Shown piece after piece: positions 23,005-33,153 of a stretch of 64,000 bases of DNA. The notes below the pieces were generated by a model that saw nothing but the letters and a program-made list of their open reading frames with translations, was not told where the DNA came from and searched no databases. The translations under genes were made by a program, and so were the position numbers. Origin of the DNA: Oxytricha trifallax (lineage: Eukaryota; Ciliophora; Spirotrichea; Sporadotrichida; Oxytrichidae); assembly GCA_000711775.1 (NCBI GenBank), contig ARYC01000258.1, forward strand, positions 62,001 through 126,000. Direction: 5' to 3'. Positions within the stretch are counted from its first letter, which is position 1, and the number at the start of each line of letters is the position of its first letter.

Positions 23005-23423
23005 TTGTAGGAATACATTTGATTTGGGAAAATAAATAATAAATTAATTAAATATTAAATTTGTGGCTGTTAACTTTCTTGAAACCTAGACAATATGGTA
23101 CTTGTTCGATAGAGAATTTAAAATTAGCTGGACTTTACTATTGGCGGTACCCCCTATCGCATCCCTGAAGTGATATAACTGGACTTTAATTTTGGCATAA
23201 AAATCAACTAAACAAATCACCCAAAATTAAAGTCAAGTTATCTCGCTTCTACGATGTGATAGAGGGGTACCGCCGCCAATAGTAAAGTCCAGCTAATTTT
23301 AAATTCTCTATCGAACAAGTACCATATTGTCTAGGTTTCAAGAAAGTTAACTGCCACAAATTTAATATTTAATTAATTAATTAATTTATTATTTATTTTC
23401 CCAAATCAAATGTATTCCTACAA
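23005..23423. repeat. 419-bp foldback with TA duplication
   Basis: Arms of about 190 bp, outer bases TTGTAGGAATACATTTGATT and complement; TA on both sides (23003-23004, 23424-23425). The inner arm contains GGCGGTACCCCCTATCGCAT. No genes. Lies 26 bp from the MT-A70 transposon end. Confidence 0.88.
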
Positions 23424-23425
23424 TA

Positions 23426-24144
23426 ACTATATTCTAGTTTGATGATCAAATCGAGTAGTTAAGTTTAACATAATCACTCTTTTAAAAATCGGTTAAAATT
23501 CTTAAAGTGAGTGATTTAACAAATATTGTGATTGCGTGTAAAACTCACAAAATATATAATTTTTTAGTTAAAGTATGATTAAGTAAGATAAACGTTGACT
23601 AGTTAAAAAGATTATTAAATAAATTGTTAAATTTAACAGAGTGATATGATATAAAAATAAAGAATTATTATGCTTTACTGAAATATAAATGATAATTTAG
23701 TGATCTTAAGCATTAAAAGTATTAATTTTTATTTAAATATATTTTATTAAAATTAAAACTAATTAAGGATTCAAAAAGTTCTATATAGATTTATACTAAG
23801 TCTATATAGATTTATTATAAGTTGATTTAGAAATATTTTGATTCATGATTATATAATAAGGATAATTTATTATCCACAAAAAAGACATATTAAGGATTAT
23901 TAGAACAATATTCTTCACTTTTTTGAATTAAGTAAAATCTATATAGAATTAAGATAAATTCTAAAAAGAAAATATTTATTTAGATTAAATTACATCATAG
24001 AGCATAAGCTCACAATTAACTAATTTTTTAAGAAATATATTAATATAAATATAAGATGATAAAAGGGAAATTATTTTAGATTTAATAAGGAAAGAGTACA
24101 ATTGTAGTATATATTATACATTTTAATATTTATATATTTAATGG
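23426..24144. other. AT-rich spacer, no gene seen
   Basis: Contains a short direct repeat (CTATATAGATTTAT, near 23780-23815). Nothing else recognised. Confidence 0.5.
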
Positions 24145-24236
24145 ACGCGTTACCAACTTTTTGAAAGTTGGTAACGCGTTACTAACTTTCAAAAAGTTGG
24201 TAACGCGTTACTAACTTTCAAAAAGTTGGTAACGCG
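24145..24236. repeat. Tandem hairpin array, GCGTTACCAAC…GTTGGTAACGC
   Basis: Three consecutive units alternate the word GTTGGTAACGCGTTA and its complement around CTTTCAAAAAG or CTTTTTGAAAG, making every unit self-complementary. Similar single hairpins occur at about 46250 and 47455. Confidence 0.8.
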
Positions 24237-24241
24237 CTTGA

Positions 24242-24767
24242 AAATTATTATAATAATCTCAAAATGCATCATTATAGATTTTAACTGATATTGAAAAGAA
24301 TGAATGGAGACTGACCTATTAAATGATCAACAAGAACAGAAGTCTTAAATCGAGATGTGCCCGAGCTTGTAAATGTTTAACCTTTATTTTGATTTTATTG
24401 TAATGCTACGATGATACCGATGAGAACTAGCACCTATCTAGAGATAGCACGACAAAAGATGAAGACTTTTATAATGGACTTTGCCTATATAATTAATGTT
24501 CAAACATTTTATTATTTATACAGACTTACTCTTAAACTATTATATTAGCTTTACAACTCTTTTTTGTTATGAAGTAAGCGTTTGTGTTAGGGTACTACAC
24601 AGTAGAGATTTTTAGCGAGGAATTCGACGAATTTTTCACATTATATAGAGGTAGGTCGTTCTTAGTGAGTAAATTAGAAAACTCTGTGCTGGATATTAAA
24701 TGTTTATGCTGGAGTCTGCAATGGTTTTATGAATTTGTTGTTATTCTTAAAATATATATAAATAGGA
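24242..24767. other. Weakly coding-like stretch, unresolved
   Basis: Short frames exist on both strands (for example plus 24584-24778, starting MLGYYTVEIFSEEFDEFF), but none has a recognisable domain, and open frames are cheap when only TGA is a stop. Confidence 0.3.
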
Positions 24768-26719
24768 AATCAAAGTAATACTAATTAATCTATAAATTAT
24801 AAGTAATCTTAAATGCCACTAATTAAGAGAGGCATTAATTATATTTTGATTTAGATTTAATATTAAATTAGTTAAAATCAAATTATTAATATATTTATAT
24901 TTAATAATTAATTGTCTAATTGTCTGGCAGGGTCCTAAGGAAGCCTATTGTATTTATTCTTATTTATTTCTATAATTTTTATCCTTCCTAGATTATCAAG
25001 ACCTAATTTTGATATTAGAAGATTCTCCAGTTCTCTCTCTGACCACAGACCAATGCTTCCAGTTAGTTTCACTCTTGTTCTTTTAATCGGCGTGAAATCT
25101 TGCATTTAGGAAACGTGCTACCATCAGCGCAGTCAAAAGGAATACCTCCTCACCACTCTATATCTAATTTAGATTGGCAGATAAGACATTTAGCCTTACA
25201 AGCAAGCATTGCTATCTTCGGAGTCAATATTGTTAAATCAGAGTGTTCAATGTGATAACTGTGAAACATCCAGTGTAATTTGAATTCTTAGCCACCGTAC
25301 TTCTGCTCTATGGCCATCCATCCACTCTTCATCAAACATTTCATTCCTGCTCTCCCAGATGACCCAAATGTCTTAGTTAGATTAAACTTGTTTGCTATGA
25401 GAATTTGTGACTCACCATCATTGCTTAGTTTCATGGGTACATGAAAATGAGAGTTTGACTACACGTATTATTACCATACGAATATCTCCTCCAGAATTTG
25501 AGTGATTTTTGTCTTCCCGGTATTAGTTCTCCCGTATATCCACAAGCTGTGAATCTTACTGTTCTTGCGCTTGATTAAGAGCTCATAAAGAGCGTTTAGA
25601 ATGTGAAGATACCTATTGTTTTTAGATCTGTATCTTTTGGGATACTGGATTCATCTCGATTTTTTCTAACTTCTCCAACAAGACAAGTAATTATTAGTAC
25701 CTTCTTCTTAATGAAGACTTGCTAAGAGTCTAGTAATAATCAGCTTTTCTTAAAGACTGCACGAGTCAAGCAAGTGATGTAGGCATGTGCAAGCACAAAC
25801 CAGATAGGCGTAATTGATTGAGCAGTATGATTTTGCAATTGCCACTATCTTAAATATATCATGCGGTTTCATGATGTACTTTTGACTGTGTCAACCTCTA
25901 AATCATATAGTTATTTCTAACATCTATAGCGCATCTTACTCGGCACTCCATTTTCTGCAATTCAATCCCTTCTTAGCATTCTATTCTGTGATAAAATGAT
26001 CGTAATTTTGATAAGGCATGTATATCAGCTTTGCTCCGTCCACTACTTATACTAACTCATCGAATGTTTTATGTTCAAGAAGCTTGAAGATCATTCGAAT
26101 TGGGCCATTTTCCGAGCCATTGAGCTTCTTTTCAGTGAAATATGATTTATTGGCTCCAAAAGAACCTTTCTCAACCTAACTCAAAGTGCTCCTCAGCCCT
26201 TATAACACGATCCATACACTTTTGCACCTTTTAAATCCTTTGAAGGGCTAAATGTGCGGAAACAAAACAATTTTATCTTTAAAAAGCATAGTAAATTAGC
26301 GGCACTTTAATTCTTCGGATCCTAACTTTTAATGAGGGCAGATATCTTCAATCTGACTTCAAATTTCAGGAACTGTTTCCATAGGTCCTAGATCCCCTCA
26401 TTATGTTCCTGTAAAAAGAATGAGTGGCTGTTGTAAGATTTTTTCTTTACTGTTCATGAATTTTGCTCGCAGTTATAATTTCTCAATGGCCTCTCACGAA
26501 ACTAAATACCCAAGTTAGTGTACTCCAATTTCTTTGCTGCTTTGATTATCTATGAATTGTTAACTATATAAACTAGACAACTTATAATTAAATATACATT
26601 ATTTGATTTTAATTAGTTTGATATAAAATCTTAATCAAAAGATAATTAATGCCAATCTTATTTAATGACAGTTAAGATTACTTATAATTTATAGATTAAT
26701 TTGTATTTCTTTGATCTTC
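24768..26719. mobile_element. Rep-like locus bounded by 150-bp inverted repeats
   Basis: 24768-24925 and 26568-26719 are inverted copies (ATCAAAGTAATACTAATTAATC… versus ATCAAAGAAATACAAATTAATC…, with AATCTATAAATTATAAGTAA exact in both) with high identity over about 150 bp. They enclose one minus-strand gene with Rep features. Total 1.95 kb. Either a transposon or integrated replicon encoding Rep, or a germline gene locus whose flanks are an inverted repeat, as at IFT57. No target duplication identified. Confidence 0.65.
24900..26460 (-). pseudogene. Rep-like protein: HUH-type endonuclease region plus SF3 helicase, frameshifted
   Basis: Minus strand, ciliate code. The N-terminal block (about 26360-25940) reads …CRQFTMLFKDK, then FPHIQPFKGFKR in the place of the HUH/HUQ motif 2, then VEKGSFGANKSYFTEK in the place of the motif-3 Tyr (YxxK region) of CRESS-DNA virus and plasmid Reps. 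After frame changes, a helicase block (about 25610-25130) reads IHSLWIYGRTNTGKTKI, an SF3-type Walker A, followed by FKLHWMFHSYH and a Cys pair CKAKCLICQ. The C-terminal block is TGSIGLWSERELENLL. At least three frame breaks, so probably non-functional unless they are errors or eliminated inserts. Family call by motif order only; a plasmid-type Rep is the main alternative. No intact virus is present. Confidence 0.62.
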
Positions 26720-27390
26720 TTTTTTTTATCTATTTTATTAATAATAGATGCTAGTCTAAGCAGCTGTTGTTGGCACCATAGTTGAACTACTTCACACTTG
26801 TTGTCATCTTCAAATTATATGTTGAATAGGTTAAGTAGGAATTGGTTGACTATTGTAAAACCTATTCAGATGATTTTTCTGACGAAAAATGTAATTATTT
26901 TTATATGTGAAGGCCTCACTAGTTTTTTTAATTTATTATAATATTTATAAGATATTGTGCTATGGGCAATAAGTCATTGTTCTTAATATGAACTAGTTAG
27001 GTATCCCTTTGTAATTTGCTTAGTATACCCATTCTATGTTTCTTATTTAATATAATATAATATTCATTTTTATTTAATTATCCAAATTAATTTTTTTAAA
27101 AAAATTATATTATCTTTGAAAAAGAGATTACAACTATCTTTATTATTTATCTATTAAATAATGGGAAATTTCATTTTCTAGTATTGTTGAATCACTCTGC
27201 ATTTTGCTAGATTGCATAGTTTTAATCAGATGTCATGTCTGATTTTATCTGATTACTAATTAATACAAATATGAGAAATGTTATTTTTAAGTGACTTGAT
27301 CATAATCTAATTCTTTAAATTTATTTTGATATAATTTATTATAGTACGAGGGACTAATGTTTCAGTTCACGAAAATGATCTAATTTCACT
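26720..27390. other. Spacer with no confident gene
   Basis: Some less AT-rich patches (about 26745-26920) but no recognisable protein. Otherwise AT-rich. Confidence 0.4.
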
Positions 27391-27394
27391 TAAA

Positions 27395-27570
27395 ATGGCT
27401 TATAGAAGTAGATTTCTTTCCTCACGATGCTTCATTGCCTCATTTCTAAGAGCCTATAGCTCCTCCTGCAGCATACCTGCTTTCAATTGACAAGATGTCA
27501 CTTTTGCTATTTAAATATTTAAATAAAATCAGATTTCAACTCTGAAAAGATCTCAGAGGCGGTAATCGGT
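27395..27570 (-). CDS. Short coiled-coil coding block, unknown
   Basis: The minus strand reads openly VTSCQLKAGMLQEELQALR… followed by NEAMKHREERNLLLQA, a clear heptad pattern, in DNA with raised GC. Flanks are AT-rich on both sides, as for a gene segment in germline DNA. Which gene it belongs to is not evident. Confidence 0.45.
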
Positions 27571-27829
27571 AGAAAATACATAAGCGCTGTTAGATTTAGA
27601 AGTGGTTTCTTTCTATTTAAGAGAGATTATTGAGAACAAAATTAAAATTATTTTATAAAACTTAAAACTTATTATTATTATTATTTATGTTTTGAAGTTC
27701 GCAAAATTTAAAAGTGAATTAGTTTATTATTAAATATTCTTTTTAATTTTAATATCATCTTCTATTTTAATGTATTTTTATAATAATTAATGATTCTACA
27801 TTTCTGGATGATATGTTGCCAAAATGAAT

Positions 27830-28990
27830 TGGTAACATGACTGTCACTTGAAATTTAGTGAGTGATACTGATTTGGAGCTGAGTAGTAATTACAAGATCA
27901 GACATAAGTACTTAAGATATAGAATTAAACACTAGCTTAAGCATTAGTGGAGGGAGAGCTGCCTACAGCTTGAAAGAGGCAGTGCATAACTAAACTATGC
28001 GCAAACTTCTCATAAATAAATGAGAAACTATCAAAATTAAAATGAAAAACATTAAAGTTTAATATATTATTATTATTTATCACTAATAATATCAAATTTA
28101 TCCGTATTACTGTTATTACTTAATGTTATCATAAACTGTATAAATAACTAATATGATTGCTTTGAATTTATTATGAGTGTGTTTATCCATTACTTGACCC
28201 CAAATCAAATTATCTTCAATTCGTTTGAAGCTATGCAATAAATGGGAGATGAATTAGATCAGAGCATGCTTCATTGAGGTAGCAGAAAGCGCAGTGGCTT
28301 ACCTGATCAGAAGTAAAGACCAAAATCACTTAAAAATATAAATATTAAATAAAGATAAACTCATGAATATCTTACATTTTAATTTAATATAAACTCTGAG
28401 AATAAAAAATAAGAAACGTTAATTACCTGCAAATGAGGTAATTAAACCTTTGTTTAAATATTTCAGGGGAGGTTCCAAAACATTAGATTTGATTTTTATA
28501 ATTCAGAAAATATCGAGGAAATGTATAAATTGCAGTTTAAATCTCCTTAATAAATAATAAATTACAATTTATTCTTGCTAATTTAATAATTATAATATTT
28601 ATAGGGAATATATAAGAAATTAATTTAACTTTAAATTATTTTAAAAGTAGATATAGTCCAGTCAGAGTGAAATCTACTTAAGTCGACGCTACAGAGAGTA
28701 GTAGAAAGACAAGGGTAATGGTAAATTCATTCATGCTGATGGAGAAACTAACTAATGTCCCTAGAAAGATGATTAGCTGTTCTACTTTAGACGCTTCCAT
28801 TTATACCACTGAGTATTCCTATTCAAATATTTAGTTTCCATTTAATTGTCATAAATGTAATTATATATAATATAATTCAAATCTTTTAGAAGATATTGGA
28901 TGTTTATATATGTAAAATTTGTTTATTGTTGACCAAAATGATTCTTTCAAATTTATTTTAATACACATCACTGTGCATTGGGTTGAAATC
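27830..28990 (+). CDS. Series of short coding-like blocks separated by AT-rich inserts
   Basis: Three plus-strand blocks with coding composition stand out. 27855-28020 reads NLVSDTDLELSSNYKIRHKY…. 28170-28340 reads MSVFIHYLTPNQIIFNSFEA…, with RACFIEVAESAVAYLIRS in the next frame. 28640-28990 reads RYSPVRVKSTQVDATESSRK…. Between them lie AT-rich stretches of 120-300 bp. The pattern looks like macronuclear-destined segments separated by eliminated inserts, but I could not identify pointers or a protein family, so order and membership in one gene are unproven. Confidence 0.4.
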
Positions 28991-29283
28991 TTCACCAATA
29001 GGGTTCTAACTGCAATCAGGGGCAAGATACTTTCTCTATAAGCTAGAAACTACCCCCCCAATATTTAGTGCTTAAACAGTGCGATAAGAAGAAGGTTTAT
29101 AAATTACTAAATTAAATAACTTGTGTGATTAAATAACATCAAAGGGTTAATATATATATAAAGAGAATTAAATCATCATATATGAATTATTAAATGGTAA
29201 AATAGAGTATATTAATTGTTTAAAAATTTATAGTCCAATTTAAACCAAATATTTTGATTGTTTAAAATAGAGTTAAATTAATT
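28991..29283. other. Spacer left of the IFT57 locus
   Basis: Contains GGGGCAAGATACTTTC…AAACTACCCCCCC near 29020-29060; otherwise AT-rich. No gene. Confidence 0.45.
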
Positions 29284-29464
29284 ATTAATAAAATACATAA
29301 AAAATAGGTAAAATGATATAAATTTAAATATAAGAAAATTTCTTATTAATTTTAAATGCCATGTGTTTATTGTTTTGTAATATTACTTAAAACAATATAA
29401 TTTTATTTGAGATTATATAAGAAAATGCACCTCTCTAAATTTAAACAGTTTTTTCCATCAAATT

Positions 29465-30850
29465 TCAAGATCGTAATTGTCTTTGTTTCTATGTCTATTT
29501 TGAAATGCTACTTCTAGTGTCTCCTTATTGCTTTGTTTTTACTTTGAGTTATAATTGCAATACAGTGTTTGAGATCAGACCTATCCTTATATCGATAGAT
29601 TTAATATCTAATTTTGCAGTGGCTATTGACTTTCTTATCTTTTAAAGAGGAATTTTATTACTGAATGATTTGCCTGTATCATCAATCTTTCTTTCTATAT
29701 TTGATAGTCTCTCATGGATATCACTAAGTTCATTGTCCATGTCACCAAAATTATTAGTAACAGTGACTAAGGAAGTTTGAATGTCTTTAAGGTTTTCAAA
29801 GTGCGCTCTGTAATCACCAGTCATTTCTAGGAAGCTCTTTTATAAAATACAATCATTTTTGCCAATTCTCTCTAGGGCTTTGCTAACTACATCAGAGAGT
29901 TTCTCAAGCTTAGATCTTACATCTGGAAATGCTTATTTAACTAAGCTAGCATGCTTCTTGGTTTGATACAAGTGACTTCTCCATTCATTGTCGTCGTAAA
30001 GAGGTTTCTGATTTTAAGTTTATAAGCCACTCTTTCTACTTCCATCATCAACTTTTCTATGCAAATTGAAGATTATATAATCTGAATCTGTAGGATTTAC
30101 CCTTGGCGGTCTGCTCCTTGATCGAAATCAGCAAAATTTTCGATATAAACATCATTGTTTTAGTTTTAAAAACCATACCTACAACATCAGCATCTCCAAT
30201 CTATATAATTGCCAATATCTTCCCCTTCATCATTCAAGCCACTTGCTTCATCCTTAATGTTGAATTAATTTAATTGAACTTGTTTCTGAGTGAACACTGC
30301 ATAATTTTAGCAATATTGCCCATACTCCGTCATCACAACCAGTCTTAAGTTTACTAGGAGGCATGTCAACTTCAATAATCAATTTCTTCAATCCAAGAAC
30401 TAAAATAGAATGAAGTTAAAATATCCTAGGAAAATTTAGAATAATATCAACGCAATTCTATAATTCATCATTCTTACAAACATTTTAAGAAGCAGTCATA
30501 GGGTCATCATAATTATTACAGACTGGAACTTACTTGATGATTATTGATTGAAAGTACATGAAACTAGTTGCACTAATATAAAAATTATTCACTGGGATTG
30601 CTGCTAACTAATGCAAAAAAAGCTCTTAACAGTGAATGAAACACCACTATATCACCATAAATTAAAAAAAATTCAAAATAATTAAATATTTTTTTTGCTT
30701 CTATCTGCAGAATTTTTTCTTGGAGTCTAATAGTTTGAGAATTTCAACCATATCGTCCATTATGATGTCTGGGTTAGCTCTCCAAGTACCTAAAAATAAT
30801 CTTAATTAAAAAAGTTAACATACTGCTTGCGCTCTACCTTCTTCCATTCT
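29465..30850 (-). CDS. IFT57: IFT57 (intraflagellar transport complex B), germline copy
   Basis: Minus strand, ATG about 30850, TGA 29465-29467. Family blocks appear in order: IIMDDMVEILKLLDSKKKF, YFQSI…VCNNYDDPMTASQNV, PPSKLKTGCDDGVWAILLKL, EASGLNDEGEDIGNY, MMEVERVAYKLKI, YDDNEWRSHLYQTKKHASLV, a long coiled coil, and DIKSIDIRIGLISNTVLQL. They match the calponin-like N-domain and coiled coil of IFT57, an IFT-B subunit needed for cilium assembly. A 69-bp insert between CCT repeats splits NF/PPSKL and its exact removal restores the family sequence: a good candidate eliminated insert with a CCT pointer. A GT…AG stretch near the start may be an intron or another insert. One-base slips near 30285 and 30015 look like missing bases in A-rich runs. 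Confidence 0.85.
30369..30437 (-). other. Candidate internal eliminated sequence in IFT57, CCT pointer
   Basis: In minus orientation, AATTTT[CCT]AGGATATTTT…GACATG[CCT]CCTAGT. Dropping one CCT plus the 66 bases between gives NFPPSKLKTG, the conserved family motif. Coordinates approximate. Confidence 0.6.
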
Positions 30851-31002
30851 TATTAAAAAATTAAAATTATATATTTTTATTAATTAAAACAACTTTAAAT
30901 TAAATATAATCTACAAAACAATAAACACATGGCAGTTGAAATTAAAAAGAAATTATTTGAATTTATATCATTTTACCTATTTTTTATGTATTTTATTATT
31001 AT

Positions 31003-31047
31003 TAATAATAATAATAATAAGCAAGAAGGTAGGTAGACATTTATATA

Positions 31048-31084
<37 letters not shown>
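31003..31084. repeat. Microsatellites (TAA)n and (TA)n
   Basis: (TTA/TAA) repeats directly abut the right IFT57 inverted repeat, and a pure TA run spans about 31050-31084. Confidence 0.9.
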
Positions 31085-31086
<2 letters not shown>

Positions 31087-31551
31087 ATTTGTAAAGAATG
31101 CAAAGCATTATAAAGATATTGAGCTGAGTATATTGATTTATTGTAGTTAGAACTCTCTTATCTCATTATTTGTTTATTGGTCTAATTATATCTATTACAT
31201 CATCAGAAAAAACATTCAAATCATTAGGATTTTCTACTAGTTCTAAGCAATGTATAGTTAAGTCCAATGTTGAGATTTGTAGTGCCACATATTATCTAAA
31301 CAATACTACAATAAATATCACTCCTTATAAATGGGAATTGAGATGGACTTAATAAGTGCAGTTATTAGATTAAAATAACTACTAAATTAGTCTTTATCTA
31401 ATAAAGAGCTATTAGTGTTTATCTAATAATGAACTACAATTCCTGAGCATCTTCTTGTTTATAGTTGTCCTCTTTTTATTGAGGGATTATCTTCTCTCTC
31501 TAATCTCTTAGGCTATATTTTGTTAGTGATAAGCAATAATCGCAATTGTTC
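31085..31551. other. Unassigned spacer left of RE3
   Basis: Contains TTATCTAATAA words repeated around 31395-31430 and an open but anonymous plus frame at 31170-31352. Nothing recognised. Confidence 0.4.
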
Positions 31552-31607
31552 ATTACTCTATTCATATTATTAAATTATAATCCAAGTTAGTGGAACATAA
31601 GAGAGAA

Positions 31608-32213
31608 ATGCCCAACTTCTCGACATACACAAAGAACTTCATCTAAACCCTCATCCGAGGATCCAGACTCAAAGACATAATTGATACCATTATCTCAGAG
31701 TCTATGAACAACGATTGGGGACACCTCACAATCCAGAAAGTTATCTACATAGCCAAAAAAGTTGCCTAGATCAACCCATCCCTAATTTTCAAACTTAGAA
31801 ATGAAGCCAAAATCAGAGCTCATAACCAGAACAACCACTACATTGCTAATTGGTTAGAACTCCTAGCCCAATCACTCTACTTAGTTCAGGTTAACAACAA
31901 ATGGATCCCTAAACCTAATAGCCAGCTACTGATTTCGGAAACCTCAACTCCTCTTCACCGGAGTTCATTCCAAAGCCTTCCTCTCCCACTAACACCAAAA
32001 TCGACTTTTAACTTACCAGCGAACTAACACAGTTCCACAACAAGTTCACTCATCAAGAACTTTAGAACCTTAACTAACAGTTCATGCAGGAAGAGCAGGA
32101 ATTCCTAGCTTCTCAATGCGCCATCCTCCAAGCGCCATTAGACAAATCTAGCTCACTAGACTATGACTCTGAAGCTGACATCTCCTTCTATGAAGGAGGT
32201 GAATAATCTCTGA
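31608..32213 (+). CDS. RE3 ORF A, unknown
   Basis: ATG 31608, TGA 32211-32213, 201 codons in the ciliate code. The N-terminal half looks like a real globular or helical domain (MPNFSTYTKNFIQTLIRGSR, HLTIQKVIYIAKKVAQI, IANWLELLAQSLYLVQV). The distal half is Ser/Thr/Pro-rich low complexity and overlaps ORF B by 313 bp in another frame, so it may be open only by chance, since only TGA terminates. A similar N-terminal product is readable in RE4 (INFLTSWKLKSQLSLQLL, minus 63060-63480), which argues that it is expressed. Function unknown. Confidence 0.6.
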
Positions 32214-32938
32214 CGCATTCTAATGCGTCATCAATCAAGTTTCCTATTCAATAAGAACCTCTAACCCTTATTGAGGAATCACCCTTTAATAAGATTTCTG
32301 ACTAGGAAAAATTTAAACAAGATTCCTAATTAATAATAAAATATTAATCATTATTAAATATGAGTGAACACAGAGACGCCCAAATGAATGACAAATCTTC
32401 GGTCAAGTTCAAAGACCTTCCAGACTATTACTCAACTAAGACAGACCTAGCATTCAAATCCCTAGTCGACGAAGCCAACAAAGGCACCAAAGTCTCAGCC
32501 AGAACTCTTTTCAAAGCCTTAGAGATTAAAGAGCAAATTGTCTCCTCTAGAATTCAATCAGCAACTCAAGGACTAGCTAACACAATTGCCTACTACTTCG
32601 AGTAAATCGAAGACATCCTTGAAAGAGACACCAAAGCTTAGCATACCATAGCTAACGACGACAGTACCCCCAAGCAAATCAGAACCTTCCTCAAAACCAT
32701 TGACAAGCTTAGGTCCTACAACTAAGATGTAATTATGTACTGCGACACAGACCAACCACATGCTCAACACAAACACTATCAGATTTAAAACTCCTTGGAA
32801 TTACTCCAAGAACCTCTCAACCGACATCATCTTCTTCATGAAGGAAAACTTCAAATCTTTCATCTCCCTTGGTCTTATTAAATTCTCTGTTAAAATCTTA
32901 TAAGTCTAATCACCCATTAAATATAAACACGTAGGTGA
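31901..32938 (+). CDS. RE3 ORF B: Gag-like / phosphoprotein-like, unknown
   Basis: ATG 31901 (MDPQTQQPATDFGNLNSSSP), TGA 32936-32938, 345 residues. The order is: a Ser/Pro-rich N-terminus, a Gln/Glu-rich predicted coiled coil (ELQNLNQQFMQEEQEF), an acidic serine block (SSSLDYDSEADISFYEGGE), an AT-rich linker, then MSEHRDAQMND and a helical domain (ARTLFKALEIKEQIV, STPKQIRTFLKTIDKL). It shares this order with RE1 and RE2. After about 32760 homology to the relatives continues in another frame (block C). An oligomerising, acidic protein with a basic C-terminal partner is reminiscent of viral phosphoproteins or retroelement Gag; this is analogy, not homology. Confidence 0.65.
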
Positions 32939-33056
32939 CGATACCGTCACCATCCTAAGACAAGACAGAAGAAGACAAAACTAATTCACTGGTAGAAAAC
33001 CCAACAACAAACAAAGACAACCAAAGAAACCCAGAAAAAACAACAAAAAGAGATGA
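32760..33056 (+). CDS. RE3 block C: basic C-terminal domain, shifted frame
   Basis: Frame with ATGs at 32727 and 32760 and TGA at 33054-33056. It reads …SLGLIKFSVKILQVQ, KYKHVGDDTVTILRQDRRR and a tail rich in Lys, Arg, Asn and Gln (KKPRKNNKKR), so nucleic-acid binding is likely. In RE1 and RE2 the equivalent tail is fused in frame to ORF B. Here it is either a frameshift mutation, a programmed shift, or a separate ORF. The shift lies between about 32727 and 32770. Confidence 0.6.
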
Positions 33057-33062
33057 AACAAC

Positions 33063-33139
33063 CAAAGGAACTGAGTTCCTTCATAATTGATATGCTCAGG
33101 GGGGCTTCGACCCCTCGATGCGAGTTAATTATTATTATT
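33063..33139 (+). terminator. RE3 3' end: two hairpins and (TTA)n tail
   Basis: AAGGAACTGAGTTCCTT (hairpin 1) and AGGGGGGCTTCGACCCCT (hairpin 2, within a longer CTC…GAG stem), then (TTA)n to 33139. RE1, RE2 and RE4 have an equivalent G/C hairpin directly before their TTA or ATT tails, so it is probably the reverse-transcriptase recognition structure. Confidence 0.65.
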
Positions 33140-33153
33140 ATTACTCTATTCAT

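Larger units (their letters stand above)
29284..31002. repeat. Inverted-repeat pair enclosing the IFT57 gene
   Basis: 29284-29392 and 30893-31002 are inverted copies (ATAAAATACATAAAAAATAG, GGTAAAATGATATAAATT and GCCATGTGTTTATTGTTTTG are shared exactly) over about 110 bp. The inner edges lie about 70 bp after the stop codon and about 40 bp before the start, distances typical of hypotrich nanochromosome ends. The repeat sequence is unrelated to the pair around the Rep locus. Confidence 0.82.
31552..33153 (+). mobile_element. Retroelement RE3, most complete copy, 14-bp target duplication
   Basis: ATTACTCTATTCAT occurs at 31552-31565 and again at 33140-33153. Between them lies a 1.57-kb body with much higher GC than its flanks, ending in two hairpins and a (TTA)n tail. 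Long exact target duplication plus simple-repeat 3' tail are hallmarks of target-primed reverse transcription. It encodes overlapping frames A and B (plus a C block) but no reverse transcriptase, so it must be mobilised in trans, plausibly by a LINE like that at 39.9-44.8 kb. RE1, RE2 and RE4 are relatives. Confidence 0.85.

Noticed and set aside
33085-33125. tRNA or tRNA-like structure at CAGGGGGGCTTCGACCCCTCGATG
   Set aside because: The TTCGA loop resembles a T-arm, but the stem lacks the invariant bases and no acceptor or anticodon arms could be found. It fits better as the 3' hairpin of RE3.
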